Assembly (NCBI GenBank): GCA_934675585.1
Contig: CAKUQY010000015.1
Coordinates: 1-50,189 of the forward strand
From: an uncultured Opitutales bacterium
GTDB taxonomy: Bacteria > Verrucomicrobiota > Verrucomicrobiia > Opitutales > UBA953
Length of the DNA stretch: 50,189 bases
Reading direction: 5' to 3'
The notes beneath the pieces were generated by a model, which was given only the letters and a program-made list of their open reading frames with translations, made no database searches and was not told the origin of the DNA. Position 1 is the first letter of the stretch. Each line of letters starts with the position of its first letter. Both the position numbers and the translations under genes were made by a program. Positions 7,759 to 15,861 of this stretch are shown here, in pieces.

Positions 7759-9279
7759 TTATTCCCATTCGATTGATGCTGGTGGTTTGGTGGAAATATC
7801 GTAGAGCACGCGATTGATGCCTTTGACTTCGTTTAAAATGCGGTTGGAAGCTTCGCGCAATAGCGGAATTGGCAATTCGACCCAATCGGCTGTCATTGCG
7901 TCCTCAGAAATGATTGCGCGCAAGTTTGTTGCAAATTCGTAAGAGCGTTCGTCGCCTTTGACACCAACAGTTTTAACAGGAATGAGACCTGCGTAAGCTT
8001 GCCAGCATTTGTCATACCAGCCGAATTTACGCAAAGTGCTAATGAAAATTGCATCGCATTCGCGAATAATGTCGAGGCGTTCCCGCGAAACTTCGCCAGG
8101 ACAACGCACCGACAAACCCGGTCCAGGGAACGGATGACGCCACAAAATATCGTGCGGAATTCCCATTGACGCGCCGAGTTCGCGGACTTCGTCTTTAAAA
8201 AGTCCTGCGAGAGGTTCGAGCACTTTGCCTTGTTTTTGTAATTCTAAAACACGCTCAACGCGATTGTGGTGAGTTTTAATCACAGACGCTTTCGATTTCG
8301 CGTTGGACGCAGATTCGATCACGTCAGGATAAAGCGTTCCTTGCGCGAGCATTTCTGCGTTCCCGACAGCGTCCCAGAAAACATCGATGAATAAACTGCC
8401 AATAATGCGACGTTTTTTCTCGGGATCGGCTTCGCCTGCAAGTGCATCGAGAAAGCGTTGTGAAGCATCGATTGTTTCAATTGCAACGCCCATGCGTTTA
8501 AAATTAGCGCGCACTTCATCGGCTTCGTTTTTGCGGAGCAAGCCGTTATCGACAAAAATTGCGCGCATATTGACGCCAGCTTCGTGGAGCAAAACGGCGA
8601 GCACGGTCGAATCAACGCCACCCGAAACACCGCAAACAATTTGTTTGTCGCCAACGCGGGAACGGATTTCGGCAATTAATTGTTTTTTGAAATCGCCGAT
8701 GTCAAATTTTGCCAAGTCTTTGGCTTGCGCGAGAAAGTTTTTTAAAATCGTGCGACCTTCGTGCGAGTGGGTAACTTCGGGGTGAAATTGAATGCCCCAC
8801 ATATCATCCGCCCAACGCAAACTCACGGGAACGCCTTCTGCATTTTTAGCAATGATTTTGCAACCATCAGCAAGATGATCAACCGTGTCTGAATGGCTCA
8901 TCCAAACTTGCGAGCCGCTGGCAACATTGGAGTAAAGAGCGTCTGTTGGTTCTGCGGGAACGAGCGCTGTGGGACCGTATTCGCGTTTGTTCGAAGCGCG
9001 CACTGTGCCGCCGTGTTTGATGTTGAGCAATTGCATGCCATAGCAAACCCCAAGCACGGGAACGTTAAAGCTTTTTAACCAATTAAAATCAATATCGGGC
9101 GCATCCGCATCAGTGGTGCTTTTGGGTCCGCCCGAAAGAATAATTGCGCCAGGATTTTCGATTTGCGCCAAATCTTCCAAAGCGTAAAGTTTTGCCATAA
9201 AACCCATTTCTCGCACGCGGCGAACAATGAGTTGTGTGTATTGTGAACCGAAGTCAATAACAGCGGTAATTTTTTCCAT
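7759..9279 (-). CDS. guaA: GMP synthase (glutamine-hydrolysing)
   Basis: GuaA converts XMP to GMP using glutamine and ATP. The 506-residue protein has the class I glutamine amidotransferase domain first, with GVCYGMQ (nucleophile Cys79) and FHPEVTHS (His166, Glu168). The ATP-pyrophosphatase domain follows with P-loop SGGVDS (about 219-224), then the C-terminal dimerisation domain ending KPPASIEWE, the canonical end. The start ATG lies 9 nt after a perfect TATAAT on the minus strand (9294-9289), so the mRNA should be nearly leaderless. It stands alone between the methyltransferase remnant and corA. Seven motif copies lie inside the coding region. Confidence 0.97.
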   Translation of the reverse strand: MEKITAVIDFGSQYTQLIVRRVREMGFMAKLYALEDLAQIENPGAIILSGGPKSTTDADAPDIDFNWLKSFNVPVLGVCYGMQLLNIKHGGTVRASNKREYGPTALVPAEPTDALYSNVASGSQVWMSHSDTVDHLADGCKIIAKNAEGVPVSLRWADDMWGIQFHPEVTHSHEGRTILKNFLAQAKDLAKFDIGDFKKQLIAEIRSRVGDKQIVCGVSGGVDSTVLAVLLHEAGVNMRAIFVDNGLLRKNEADEVRANFKRMGVAIETIDASQRFLDALAGEADPEKKRRIIGSLFIDVFWDAVGNAEMLAQGTLYPDVIESASNAKSKASVIKTHHNRVERVLELQKQGKVLEPLAGLFKDEVRELGASMGIPHDILWRHPFPGPGLSVRCPGEVSRERLDIIRECDAIFISTLRKFGWYDKCWQAYAGLIPVKTVGVKGDERSYEFATNLRAIISEDAMTADWVELPIPLLREASNRILNEVKGINRVLYDISTKPPASIEWE

Positions 9280-9288
9280 ATGACCACT

Positions 9289-9294
9289 ATTATA
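9289..9294 (-). promoter_or_regulatory. guaA -10 box
   Basis: TATAAT read on the minus strand, 9 nt before the guaA ATG. Predicted transcription start is 2-3 nt before the start codon. The best -35 candidate at 17 nt spacing is a weak TTTAAA (9317-9312). Confidence 0.55.
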
Positions 9295-9388
9295 AAACGG
9301 GAACGTTAAAGTTTAAAGATAAAATCTTTCGCGGGAACAACAAGGCTCTCATTCAGGTTGGCTGAAAAAAATTACAGGAACGTTAATT

Positions 9389-10621
9389 TTAAAACCATTT
9401 TTTGATTTTGAAAAATACAAACGAACCAATAATAAAAAATAGGCAAAGGAACATAACTACAATCAAATTTGCAGAATTTTGGAGCCATGGCGGGAAGTCA
9501 AAATTCATCCCGAAAAATCCAGTAACAAATGTGATTGGAATAAAGAAAAATGTGATACTCGTGAGCAAACGAATAATTTCGTTAGCGCGTCGTTCGTGTT
9601 CGCTTTGATAAAAGTCTTGCAATTCTTGTAAAATAGCGCGCGAATGGTCGAGACGGTCAAAGGAACGTTGCGCGTGGTCATACAAGTCGTCAAAAAACAT
9701 ATCCATTTCTTTAGGCAAAAGTGGATGGTCGATGTTGCGGAGTTTGCGCACCATTTCCGAAAGCGGCTTGATCATGCGGCTCAGACGAATGACGAGGCGT
9801 TTCAAATGATAAATCGAACGAATATCTTCACCGCCTTCGTCGTTGTCGTTCGCGGCAATAGCTTCGTCTTCGAGGTCTGAAATTGCATCTTCAATTTCTT
9901 CGGTCAAAAGCAAAATACGGTCCACCAACGCGTCCACGAGAACGTAAAGCAGATACGGCGAACCCCAATCACGCATTTTCCCTGAGTTCATCGCAATTCG
10001 CGTTTCGATGCTTTCGAACACCAGTTCGCGTTTTTCGTGGAAGGAAATCAAAAAGTGTTCGCCCGCGACGAATGCGATTTGCTGTCCTTTGGGTTGCAAT
10101 TCTTCGAGATCGTTCAAACGCACGGCGCGCGTGATCGCCATAATAATATCATCGCCGTATTCTTCAAATTTTGGACGCGACCATTGGTTCAAAACGTCTT
10201 CTTGGGCGAGGGGTGGAATGTTAAAAATTGCGCCAACCAATTTGACGACATTGGGATCTTTTAAACCCATCACTTGCACCCAGACAACGCCATCTTTTTT
10301 TTCTGCGTAAATGGGCAATTCGTCAATGTCTGTAAATTCTTCAAGTTCGTAGCCTTCGCGATCGTAAGACAAAACGCGAAATTTTACATTGTCTGCATTT
10401 TCGAACGGTGATTCCGCCGGCAACATACCGGGCTCGCGGCCGATTTCTGATTCGTCAATTACTTCTCCATCATCGTCAAGCAAAACATCTTGTTTGAAAT
10501 CGGGAATTTCAGGATCGTGTTTTGAGCATTCGTTATCAATAGAACTTCGTTTGCCGTTGAGCAAATTTTTGATTTTTTCGAAGAATGTTTCTTCGTCACG
10601 ATTTTGATTTTCGTGGGGCAT
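9389..10621 (-). CDS. corA: CorA-family magnesium/divalent cation channel
   Basis: CorA forms a pentameric Mg2+ channel in the inner membrane. The 410-residue product has a long cytoplasmic region rich in acidic residues, then two C-terminal helices (about residues 345-366 and 380-400) with the selectivity motif G-M-N (about 371-373, in FFGMNFDFPPW). An N-terminal acidic extension of about 60 residues precedes the channel's usual start. It has one of the few clear Shine-Dalgarno sequences here (AAAGGAAA, about 10 nt before the ATG). It holds no exact copy of the window-wide motif, and the region 9306-10717 is the longest motif-free stretch in the window. Confidence 0.93.
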   Translation of the reverse strand: MPHENQNRDEETFFEKIKNLLNGKRSSIDNECSKHDPEIPDFKQDVLLDDDGEVIDESEIGREPGMLPAESPFENADNVKFRVLSYDREGYELEEFTDIDELPIYAEKKDGVVWVQVMGLKDPNVVKLVGAIFNIPPLAQEDVLNQWSRPKFEEYGDDIIMAITRAVRLNDLEELQPKGQQIAFVAGEHFLISFHEKRELVFESIETRIAMNSGKMRDWGSPYLLYVLVDALVDRILLLTEEIEDAISDLEDEAIAANDNDEGGEDIRSIYHLKRLVIRLSRMIKPLSEMVRKLRNIDHPLLPKEMDMFFDDLYDHAQRSFDRLDHSRAILQELQDFYQSEHERRANEIIRLLTSITFFFIPITFVTGFFGMNFDFPPWLQNSANLIVVMFLCLFFIIGSFVFFKIKKWF

Positions 10622-10724
10622 ACACGAATTTCCTTTCTATTGATAACTGTTAATAAATTTTACACTTCTTTTTAATAGTGAACCCCGACCATTTAATAGT
10701 CAAGGTTTTAAATTCGCGGGAACG

Positions 10725-11414
10725 CTATTTTTTCTTGGTCCAACGAAAAATTAAAACTTCGTTAATGTCGCGACCGTTTTCTGTTTGCGAGCCCGTTCCC
10801 GCAACGACGAGCAAATATGCTTCGCTGGGCGCGAGATAAAGATTGTTCCCGTAGCGCCAAGTGCGCTTGGCTTCTTCTTTGCTTTTTGCTGCGCTGACGA
10901 GGCGAATGGTGGCGTCCACACCCGTTCCCGTAGGAACTGTAAAATATTTGGCTTGCTCATTGGCGGGAACGATAATTTTTAAATCTTTGCCATCGATTGT
11001 TCCGCGCAAAGATTTTTGTGTGAGATTGAGCAAATAGAGCGTTCCCGCGGCGAGTTTTGATTGGTCAATTTCAAAAAGATGCGCGGCAAATTCATGACGC
11101 TTGTTTTGTGGCAAAATGATGAGTCCGCATTTTTTAGCGTTTTCGGGAACGTTTACCGTTCCCGCGGGAACGTAATCATCGCCGTTTTTTGTGAAAATTT
11201 CGAGCGTTTCTTCGCAATTGATCGAAATGCCTTTTTCGCCAATCGAGCCATAACTTCCTTTGAGGGCTTCGTAATTATTGCCAGATTTTGCGTAAAATCG
11301 AGCTTCGTGCACTTCTGCAATATTATTAAAAACTGGAAAAACAGTAATTGTTTTTGCAAAGCTTAACAATGGCAAAAGTGCAAAAATTAAAGTTGTAAAA
11401 ATTTTTGCTTTCAT
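10725..11414 (-). CDS. Secreted protein of unknown function
   Basis: The 229-residue product begins with a clear signal peptide (MKAKIFTTLIFALLPLLSFA) and is otherwise soluble, with alternating hydrophobic residues that suggest a beta-rich fold. I do not recognise a family. It is the last gene of a minus-strand pair 30 nt after the LolC/E-type permease, so a role at the cell envelope is plausible but only inferred from context. Seven exact motif copies lie inside its 690 bp, including a fused palindrome at 11157-11172, one of the highest densities in the window. Confidence 0.75.
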   Translation of the reverse strand: MKAKIFTTLIFALLPLLSFAKTITVFPVFNNIAEVHEARFYAKSGNNYEALKGSYGSIGEKGISINCEETLEIFTKNGDDYVPAGTVNVPENAKKCGLIILPQNKRHEFAAHLFEIDQSKLAAGTLYLLNLTQKSLRGTIDGKDLKIIVPANEQAKYFTVPTGTGVDATIRLVSAAKSKEEAKRTWRYGNNLYLAPSEAYLLVVAGTGSQTENGRDINEVLIFRWTKKK

Positions 11415-11444
11415 AAAAATTATGGGGTTGGCGGAAACGCGATT

Positions 11445-12719
11445 TTATTCTTCGCGCATGGCTTCGGCAGGACGTTTGCGAGCGGCGAGAATCGCGGGAA
11501 CGAGCGCCGCAAGCGTCGTTACACCGATTGTAAAAATGCCTGCGACAACAAAATCGTAAACATTGTAGTGCACTGGAATTTGCGCGAACATATATTGTGT
11601 TTGAATCATGTCGCCGCTACCAAAAATTGAATTGATAAAGCGCACAATGCCATCGCGACAAGCGACAATTAAAAATGTTAAGCCACAACCACAAATAAAA
11701 CCAATGATGCCGACAATTAAACCTTGTGAAACAAAAATGGTGAGAATTTGTCTTGGGCGTCCGCCAAGTGCGCCGATAATGCCAATTTCTTTGGAACGTT
11801 TAATAACCGCCGAAAACAGTGTGCTGGCAATTGAAAACGATGCGACAAGCGTTACAATAAACATCAAGAAAAACAACATCGTTTTTTCAAATTGAATTGC
11901 TTGCAAAAAATTCCAATTAACTTGCATCCAAGACATTGCGCGCATATTTTCGGGAACGACTTTATTGACTGCCGGTAAAAGTTCAAACGCATTTTCGGGG
12001 TCTTTAACACGGACGCGAATACCATGCGCGCGTTGCCCTAAATGATAAAAATCTTGCATGCGCCGCAAAGTAACAATAATGGTGTTTTCGTCAGCAGGAT
12101 AATAGCCGGATTCAAAAATGCCACAAACTTCTAATTCGACAGGCAAGGGCATTTCGCCCGAATCGATATCGTCGATCATTGTCGGCGAATAAACTTCCAC
12201 CATTTGCCCCGCGGGAACGCTTAATTTGCCATCGTTCCCGCGATACCAATGAATTCCTAAATTGCGAGCCAAGCCGCTACCGACGATGACGCGGTCGTCA
12301 TCGAGATCCTCTGGCGTTCCCGCAACGATTAAATTTTTGACGGGAACGACTTTATCTTCTTTTTCAAGATCGATGCCGCGCACAAATGGCAACGACGGAA
12401 TGTTCCCGTATTTGACCATTACTTGACCTTCGGCGAAGGGTGAAGTTGCGATAACGCCAGGAATTTTTTCAATGGCTTGTGCTGTTTTTTTAAAATCTTC
12501 AACCGCGCGCCCGTAAGGATTTTTAACAATAATGTGGCCGTACATGCGTTGAATGTTATCGCGATGTTCGCAAGCATAACCGTTCATCACGGTTTGGACA
12601 ACCAAGAGCGAGCAAACACCAATTGCAACACCAATAATCGAAACAATCGCAAATGCCGACAAGCGCAAACGCTTACTCGGCGGGAACAATTGTTTGAGAG
12701 CGAGAGTGAGTGGCCACAT
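11445..12719 (-). CDS. Lipoprotein-releasing ABC transporter permease (LolC/LolE type)
   Basis: This 424-residue inner-membrane protein matches the LolC/E architecture: an N-terminal helix (about 22-45), a large periplasmic MacB-like domain (about 50-270), and three C-terminal helices (about 275-300, 325-355 and 385-410). The conserved RSKEIGIIGALGG segment after the second helix is the usual coupling region for the LolD ATPase. The complex extracts lipoproteins for transfer to the outer membrane. No lolD ATPase lies next to it here. The gene cannot be assigned to lolC or lolE specifically; many bacteria encode a single LolF-like permease. Confidence 0.88.
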   Translation of the reverse strand: MWPLTLALKQLFPPSKRLRLSAFAIVSIIGVAIGVCSLLVVQTVMNGYACEHRDNIQRMYGHIIVKNPYGRAVEDFKKTAQAIEKIPGVIATSPFAEGQVMVKYGNIPSLPFVRGIDLEKEDKVVPVKNLIVAGTPEDLDDDRVIVGSGLARNLGIHWYRGNDGKLSVPAGQMVEVYSPTMIDDIDSGEMPLPVELEVCGIFESGYYPADENTIIVTLRRMQDFYHLGQRAHGIRVRVKDPENAFELLPAVNKVVPENMRAMSWMQVNWNFLQAIQFEKTMLFFLMFIVTLVASFSIASTLFSAVIKRSKEIGIIGALGGRPRQILTIFVSQGLIVGIIGFICGCGLTFLIVACRDGIVRFINSIFGSGDMIQTQYMFAQIPVHYNVYDFVVAGIFTIGVTTLAALVPAILAARKRPAEAMREE

Positions 12720-12775
12720 TTTAGAAATTTTCGTTGAAAATTTAGGAAAAAGGAAAGAGGAAATAGGGAAAAGTG

Positions 12776-12950
12776 TTATTGTTTTTTTGTGGAAAGATAT
12801 TTTTTATAACCATTGATTGCGCGTTGAATTTGATTGCGTAATGCATACGTTTCTTCTGGAGGAAATTGTTTTGCTAAACGATAAATCTCAGAAGACAAAT
12901 CAATTGCCATTTGCCAAATTTTTAAATCTTCATATGGTAAAATCTTGCAT
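12776..12950 (-). pseudogene. Broken four-helix-bundle (23S rRNA intervening sequence-type) gene
   Basis: On the minus strand a ribosome-binding GGAGG precedes an ATG at 12950, but the frame stops after six codons. Removing one T from the TTTT run just downstream restores YEDLKIWQMAIDLSSEIYRLAK, the hallmark start of TIGR02436/S23 four-helix-bundle proteins (consensus F-x-D-L-x-V-W-x-x-A-x-x-L). The frame continues to QIQRAINGYKKYLSTKKQ and stops at 12776. The usual product is about 110-120 residues, so the second half is also missing. The gene therefore has both a start-proximal frameshift and a C-terminal deletion. Confidence 0.6.
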
Positions 12951-12960
12951 TTTGCCTCCT

Positions 12961-13063
12961 ATTCCTCAATTCCTGCATTCCCTCGTTTATAAGTTTTTAT
13001 TTCCTATTTCCTTTTTCCTTAATTTTCGCGTTCCCGCAGGAACGCGAAAATTAGTCGGCATTG
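12961..13063. other. AT-rich gap after fhs with a hairpin
   Basis: Downstream of fhs on the minus strand. It holds the perfect hairpin at 13021-13052 and purine-rich repeats of the type GGAAA on the minus strand. I see no gene in it. Confidence 0.4.
13021..13052 (-). terminator. Hairpin after fhs built on one motif copy
   Basis: AATTTTCGCGTTCC (13021-13034) and GGAACGCGAAAATT (13039-13052) form a perfect 14-bp stem with a 4-nt loop, 12 nt after the fhs stop. The loop-side arms contain one exact motif copy (13029) and one near-copy in reverse. There is no long U-tract on either strand, so termination strength is uncertain. Confidence 0.55.
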
Positions 13064-14689
13064 TTAGCAACCAAGCATTCCCGTAATCGTGCCGTCGGGA
13101 GCGAGATCGATCGTTTCCGCGCAAGGCGCTTTCGGCAACGCTGGCATGCGCATAATGTCGCCAGTGAGTGCCACTAAAAAGCCCGCGCCAACAGCAATTT
13201 CAAAGTCGCGAATCGTAATTTTAAAATTGCGCGGACGGCCGAGTTTTGCGGGGTCGTCGGAAATTGAATTCTGCGTTTTTGCCATGCAAATCATCAACTT
13301 TTCAGCGCCAGCCGCGTTGAGCATTTCAAGTTTTTTGAGCGCTTTGGGAACGATAATTACACCATCGGCACCGTAAATTTCGCGAGCGATTGTTTCCAAT
13401 TTTTCTTTGACGGGAACGTCGAGCGAATAGAGCGGAGCGTAAGGCGTTGAAGGTTTGTCGCAAGCTTCGCAAACGAGTTTTGCCAAATCGGTACAGCCCG
13501 CGCCACCTTGCGCGAACGAGCCCGCGTATGCCACGGGAACGCCATATTGCGCGCAACAATCGCGAACAATTGCAAATTCTTCTTCGGTGTCTGTCGGGAA
13601 CTGATTAAGCGCGACAACGATTGGACGACCAAATTTTTTCGCAGAATCGATGTGCGCTTCAAGATTTTCAAGTCCGCGTTTGACGGCTTCGGTGTCAACT
13701 TCGGTGAGTTCTTTCAAACCCTTGCCGCCGTGCATTTTGAGCGCGCGAATGGTGGCGACTAAAACGATTGCGTCGGGAGCGAATCCAGCGTTGCGGCATT
13801 GAATGTCAAAGAATTTTTCGCCGCCGAGATCAAAGGCAAATCCAGCTTCGGTGATTGCGTAATCAGCGTGTGTGAGAGCCATTTTGGTCGCGATGAGCGA
13901 GTTGCAACCTTGCGCAATATTCGCGAACGGTCCGCCGTGAATAAACGCGGGAACTCCTTCGACCGATTGCACCAAATTCGGCTTGAACGCTTCTTTGAGA
14001 ATTGCCATCATCGAGCCCGTCACGCCAATTTCTTTTGCATAAACAGGTTGATTTTCGGCATCAAAACCGACGACAATGTTGTCGAGGCGGGAACGCAAAT
14101 CTTCGTAGCTTTCAGCCAAGCAAAGAATCGCCATAATTTCAGAAGCAACGGTGATGTCAAATCCGCTTTCGCGCGGCAAGCCATTCCCTTGGCAACCAAC
14201 AACGATATTGCGCAACGAGCGGTCGTTCATATCAATCACGCGTTTCCACGCAACGCGGCGTGGGTCGAGGTGCGTCATGCGAAAATAAAGTTTGTTATCA
14301 ATTGCCGCCGCGAGCAAATTGTGAGCCGCCGTGATAGCGTGAAAATCGCCTGTAAATTGCAAATTAATTTCAGTAGAGGGTTGCACGGTCGATTTCCCGC
14401 CGCCCGTCGCGCCGCCTTTGCGTCCAAAAACCGGCCCCATCGAGGGTTGGCGCAACGCCAAACACGCGCGCTTGCCGATGATTTTCATTCCTTGCGCGAG
14501 ACCAATCGAAGTCGTTGTTTTGCCTTCGCCCGCGGGTGTTGGCGTGATTGCCGAAACCAAAATCAGTTTGCCACGTTTGCCAGTGTTGATTGCATCGAGT
14601 GAGATTTTGGCTTTGTCGCGCCCGTAGGGTTCGATGTGTGCCTCGTCAATGCCGAGTTGTGTTGCAATGTTTACAATTGGAAGTTCCAT
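13064..14689 (-). CDS. fhs: Formate--tetrahydrofolate ligase
   Basis: Fhs makes 10-formyl-THF from formate, THF and ATP, feeding purine synthesis and one-carbon metabolism. The 541-residue product shows the P-loop TPTPAGEGKTTT (about 49-60), followed by LRQPSMGPVFGRKGGATGGG, a region diagnostic of the family. The reading frame opens 12 codons further upstream, but the ATG at 14689 (MELPIVNIA) gives the usual N-terminus. Slightly shorter than the typical 556 residues. Four motif copies lie inside. Confidence 0.96.
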   Translation of the reverse strand: MELPIVNIATQLGIDEAHIEPYGRDKAKISLDAINTGKRGKLILVSAITPTPAGEGKTTTSIGLAQGMKIIGKRACLALRQPSMGPVFGRKGGATGGGKSTVQPSTEINLQFTGDFHAITAAHNLLAAAIDNKLYFRMTHLDPRRVAWKRVIDMNDRSLRNIVVGCQGNGLPRESGFDITVASEIMAILCLAESYEDLRSRLDNIVVGFDAENQPVYAKEIGVTGSMMAILKEAFKPNLVQSVEGVPAFIHGGPFANIAQGCNSLIATKMALTHADYAITEAGFAFDLGGEKFFDIQCRNAGFAPDAIVLVATIRALKMHGGKGLKELTEVDTEAVKRGLENLEAHIDSAKKFGRPIVVALNQFPTDTEEEFAIVRDCCAQYGVPVAYAGSFAQGGAGCTDLAKLVCEACDKPSTPYAPLYSLDVPVKEKLETIAREIYGADGVIIVPKALKKLEMLNAAGAEKLMICMAKTQNSISDDPAKLGRPRNFKITIRDFEIAVGAGFLVALTGDIMRMPALPKAPCAETIDLAPDGTITGMLGC

Positions 14690-14815
14690 AAAAAATATTA
14701 TAATTGGGAGTCTGAGAATTGACAATTCGTAATTATAGAATTTTATAGCTCGCTAATTATTCTATTTGTTGAAAGTTTAAATTTCCAAAAACACTTTGAA
14801 AATTTCGCCTTTTCA

Positions 14816-15103
14816 TCAATCTTTAATAAGATCTTCCGAAAATTCGATAAGAATTGCGTCCTTTAAAATACGTTCTCGGTTACGAAGAAACTTTTCCATT
14901 TCTTTTTCATCTATATTTTTTCCATTCTTAATCTCGTTTGACAAAAAAAGACAGGGAATAGGGTAATCTTTTGGCGAGTTTGCGTCGAGAAGGCCATTTC
15001 TTTTTAGAACTCCAAGAAACCACAGCGTTGCAGAAACAATGCCACCTTTAGGCATTATAAAAATATTTCCGCTGGGATATTCTTTCCATTGATCTTTTCT
15101 CAA
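14816..15103 (-). CDS. Small protein of unknown function downstream of rph
   Basis: A 95-residue frame starting 3 nt after the rph stop on the same strand, so probably cotranscribed. It is Lys/Glu/Ile-rich with a predicted helical C-terminal half (NIDEKEMEKFLRNRERILKD) and no signal peptide. I recognise no family. It has no copy of the window-wide motif and is more AT-rich than its neighbours, which could indicate recent acquisition. About 125 bp between it and fhs show nothing notable. Confidence 0.5.
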   Translation of the reverse strand: MRKDQWKEYPSGNIFIMPKGGIVSATLWFLGVLKRNGLLDANSPKDYPIPCLFLSNEIKNGKNIDEKEMEKFLRNRERILKDAILIEFSEDLIKD

Positions 15104-15106
15104 ATC

Positions 15107-15844
15107 TTAAGCCGCCGTTCCCGCGAGGAACGCTTTTTGCTGCAATTCCGAAATTTCGCCGATGCCTTTTTTCGCGAGTGCGATGAGCGCGGCGAGTTCG
15201 TCGGGTGAAAACGTCGCTTCTTCGCCAGTGGATTGGACTTCGACAAATTTTCCCGTTCCCGTCATGACGATGTTTGCGTCAACTGCCGCGTCTTTGTCTT
15301 CGGCATAGCAGAGATCGAGAATCGGTGTTCCCGCGAAAATGCCCGCGCTGATTGCGGCAACAGAATCAACAAATGGGTCTTCGGCAATTTTACCTTCGGC
15401 GAGCAATTTATTGACCGCGATTTTTGCGGCGACATACGCTCCCGAAATCGATGTTGTGCGCGTACCGCCGTCCGCCTGCAAAACATCGCAATCGATCCAA
15501 AGCGTGTAGCCGTCAAGTTTTTCAAGATTTAAAACCGCGCGCAAGGAACGACCAATGAGGCGTTGAATTTCAACGGTGCGACCATCGAGCTTGCCGCGAG
15601 AAATATCGCGCGCTTTGCGTTCGAGTGTCGAGTAGGGCAGCAGCGAATATTCAGCCGTCAGCCAGCCGCCGGGAACGCCTTGCGCTTTCATCCATGAAGG
15701 CACTTTTGCTTCGAGCGATGCCGCGCAAATAACTTGAGTGTTCCCGCAACGTGCGAGCACCGAGCCCGTAGCGTAGGGCGCAATATTTGGAACAAATGAA
15801 ATTGGACGCAGTTGATCAACAGCGCGATTGTCTAAACGATTCAT
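15107..15844 (-). CDS. rph: Ribonuclease PH
   Basis: RNase PH is a phosphate-dependent 3'-5' exoribonuclease that trims tRNA 3' ends. The 245-residue product has the family start R-x-x-x-Q-L-R-P, the RNA-binding RKARDISRGKLDGRTVEIQRLIGRSLR segment (split here: ISRGKLDGRTVE at about 83-94, IQRLIGRSLR at 95-104) and the phosphate site G-G-T-R-T around residue 125. Length agrees with the family (about 240-255). The giant pilin-like gene ends immediately upstream (15862), 17 nt away on the same strand. Confidence 0.96.
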   Translation of the reverse strand: MNRLDNRAVDQLRPISFVPNIAPYATGSVLARCGNTQVICAASLEAKVPSWMKAQGVPGGWLTAEYSLLPYSTLERKARDISRGKLDGRTVEIQRLIGRSLRAVLNLEKLDGYTLWIDCDVLQADGGTRTTSISGAYVAAKIAVNKLLAEGKIAEDPFVDSVAAISAGIFAGTPILDLCYAEDKDAAVDANIVMTGTGKFVEVQSTGEEATFSPDELAALIALAKKGIGEISELQQKAFLAGTAA

Positions 15845-15861
15845 TTTTATGTTCCCGCAAA

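Larger units (their letters stand above)
1..10000. repeat. Uptake-like motif copies, 0-10 kb (35 exact 7-mer cores)
   Basis: Start positions of exact GGGAACG (+) or CGTTCCC (-), by eye: 696-, 894+, 1626+, 1797-, 2279+, 2526+, 3347-, 3372+, 3617+, 3978+, 4467-, 4728+, 4852-, 4874+, 5006-, 5093+, 5292+, 5493-, 5576+, 5659+, 5768-, 5899+, 6097+, 6595-, 7149-, 7433+, 7454-, 8078-, 8126+, 8358-, 8658+, 8827+, 8956+, 9058+, 9299+. Most extend to GCGGGAACG. One-mismatch variants (GGGAACA, TGTTCCC, GGGAGCG) are also common but not listed. Confidence 0.9.

Noticed and set aside
12961..13063. CRISPR-like or tandem array
   Set aside because: Purine-rich stretches are irregular, without fixed repeat length or spacers. 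No CRISPR was found anywhere in the window.
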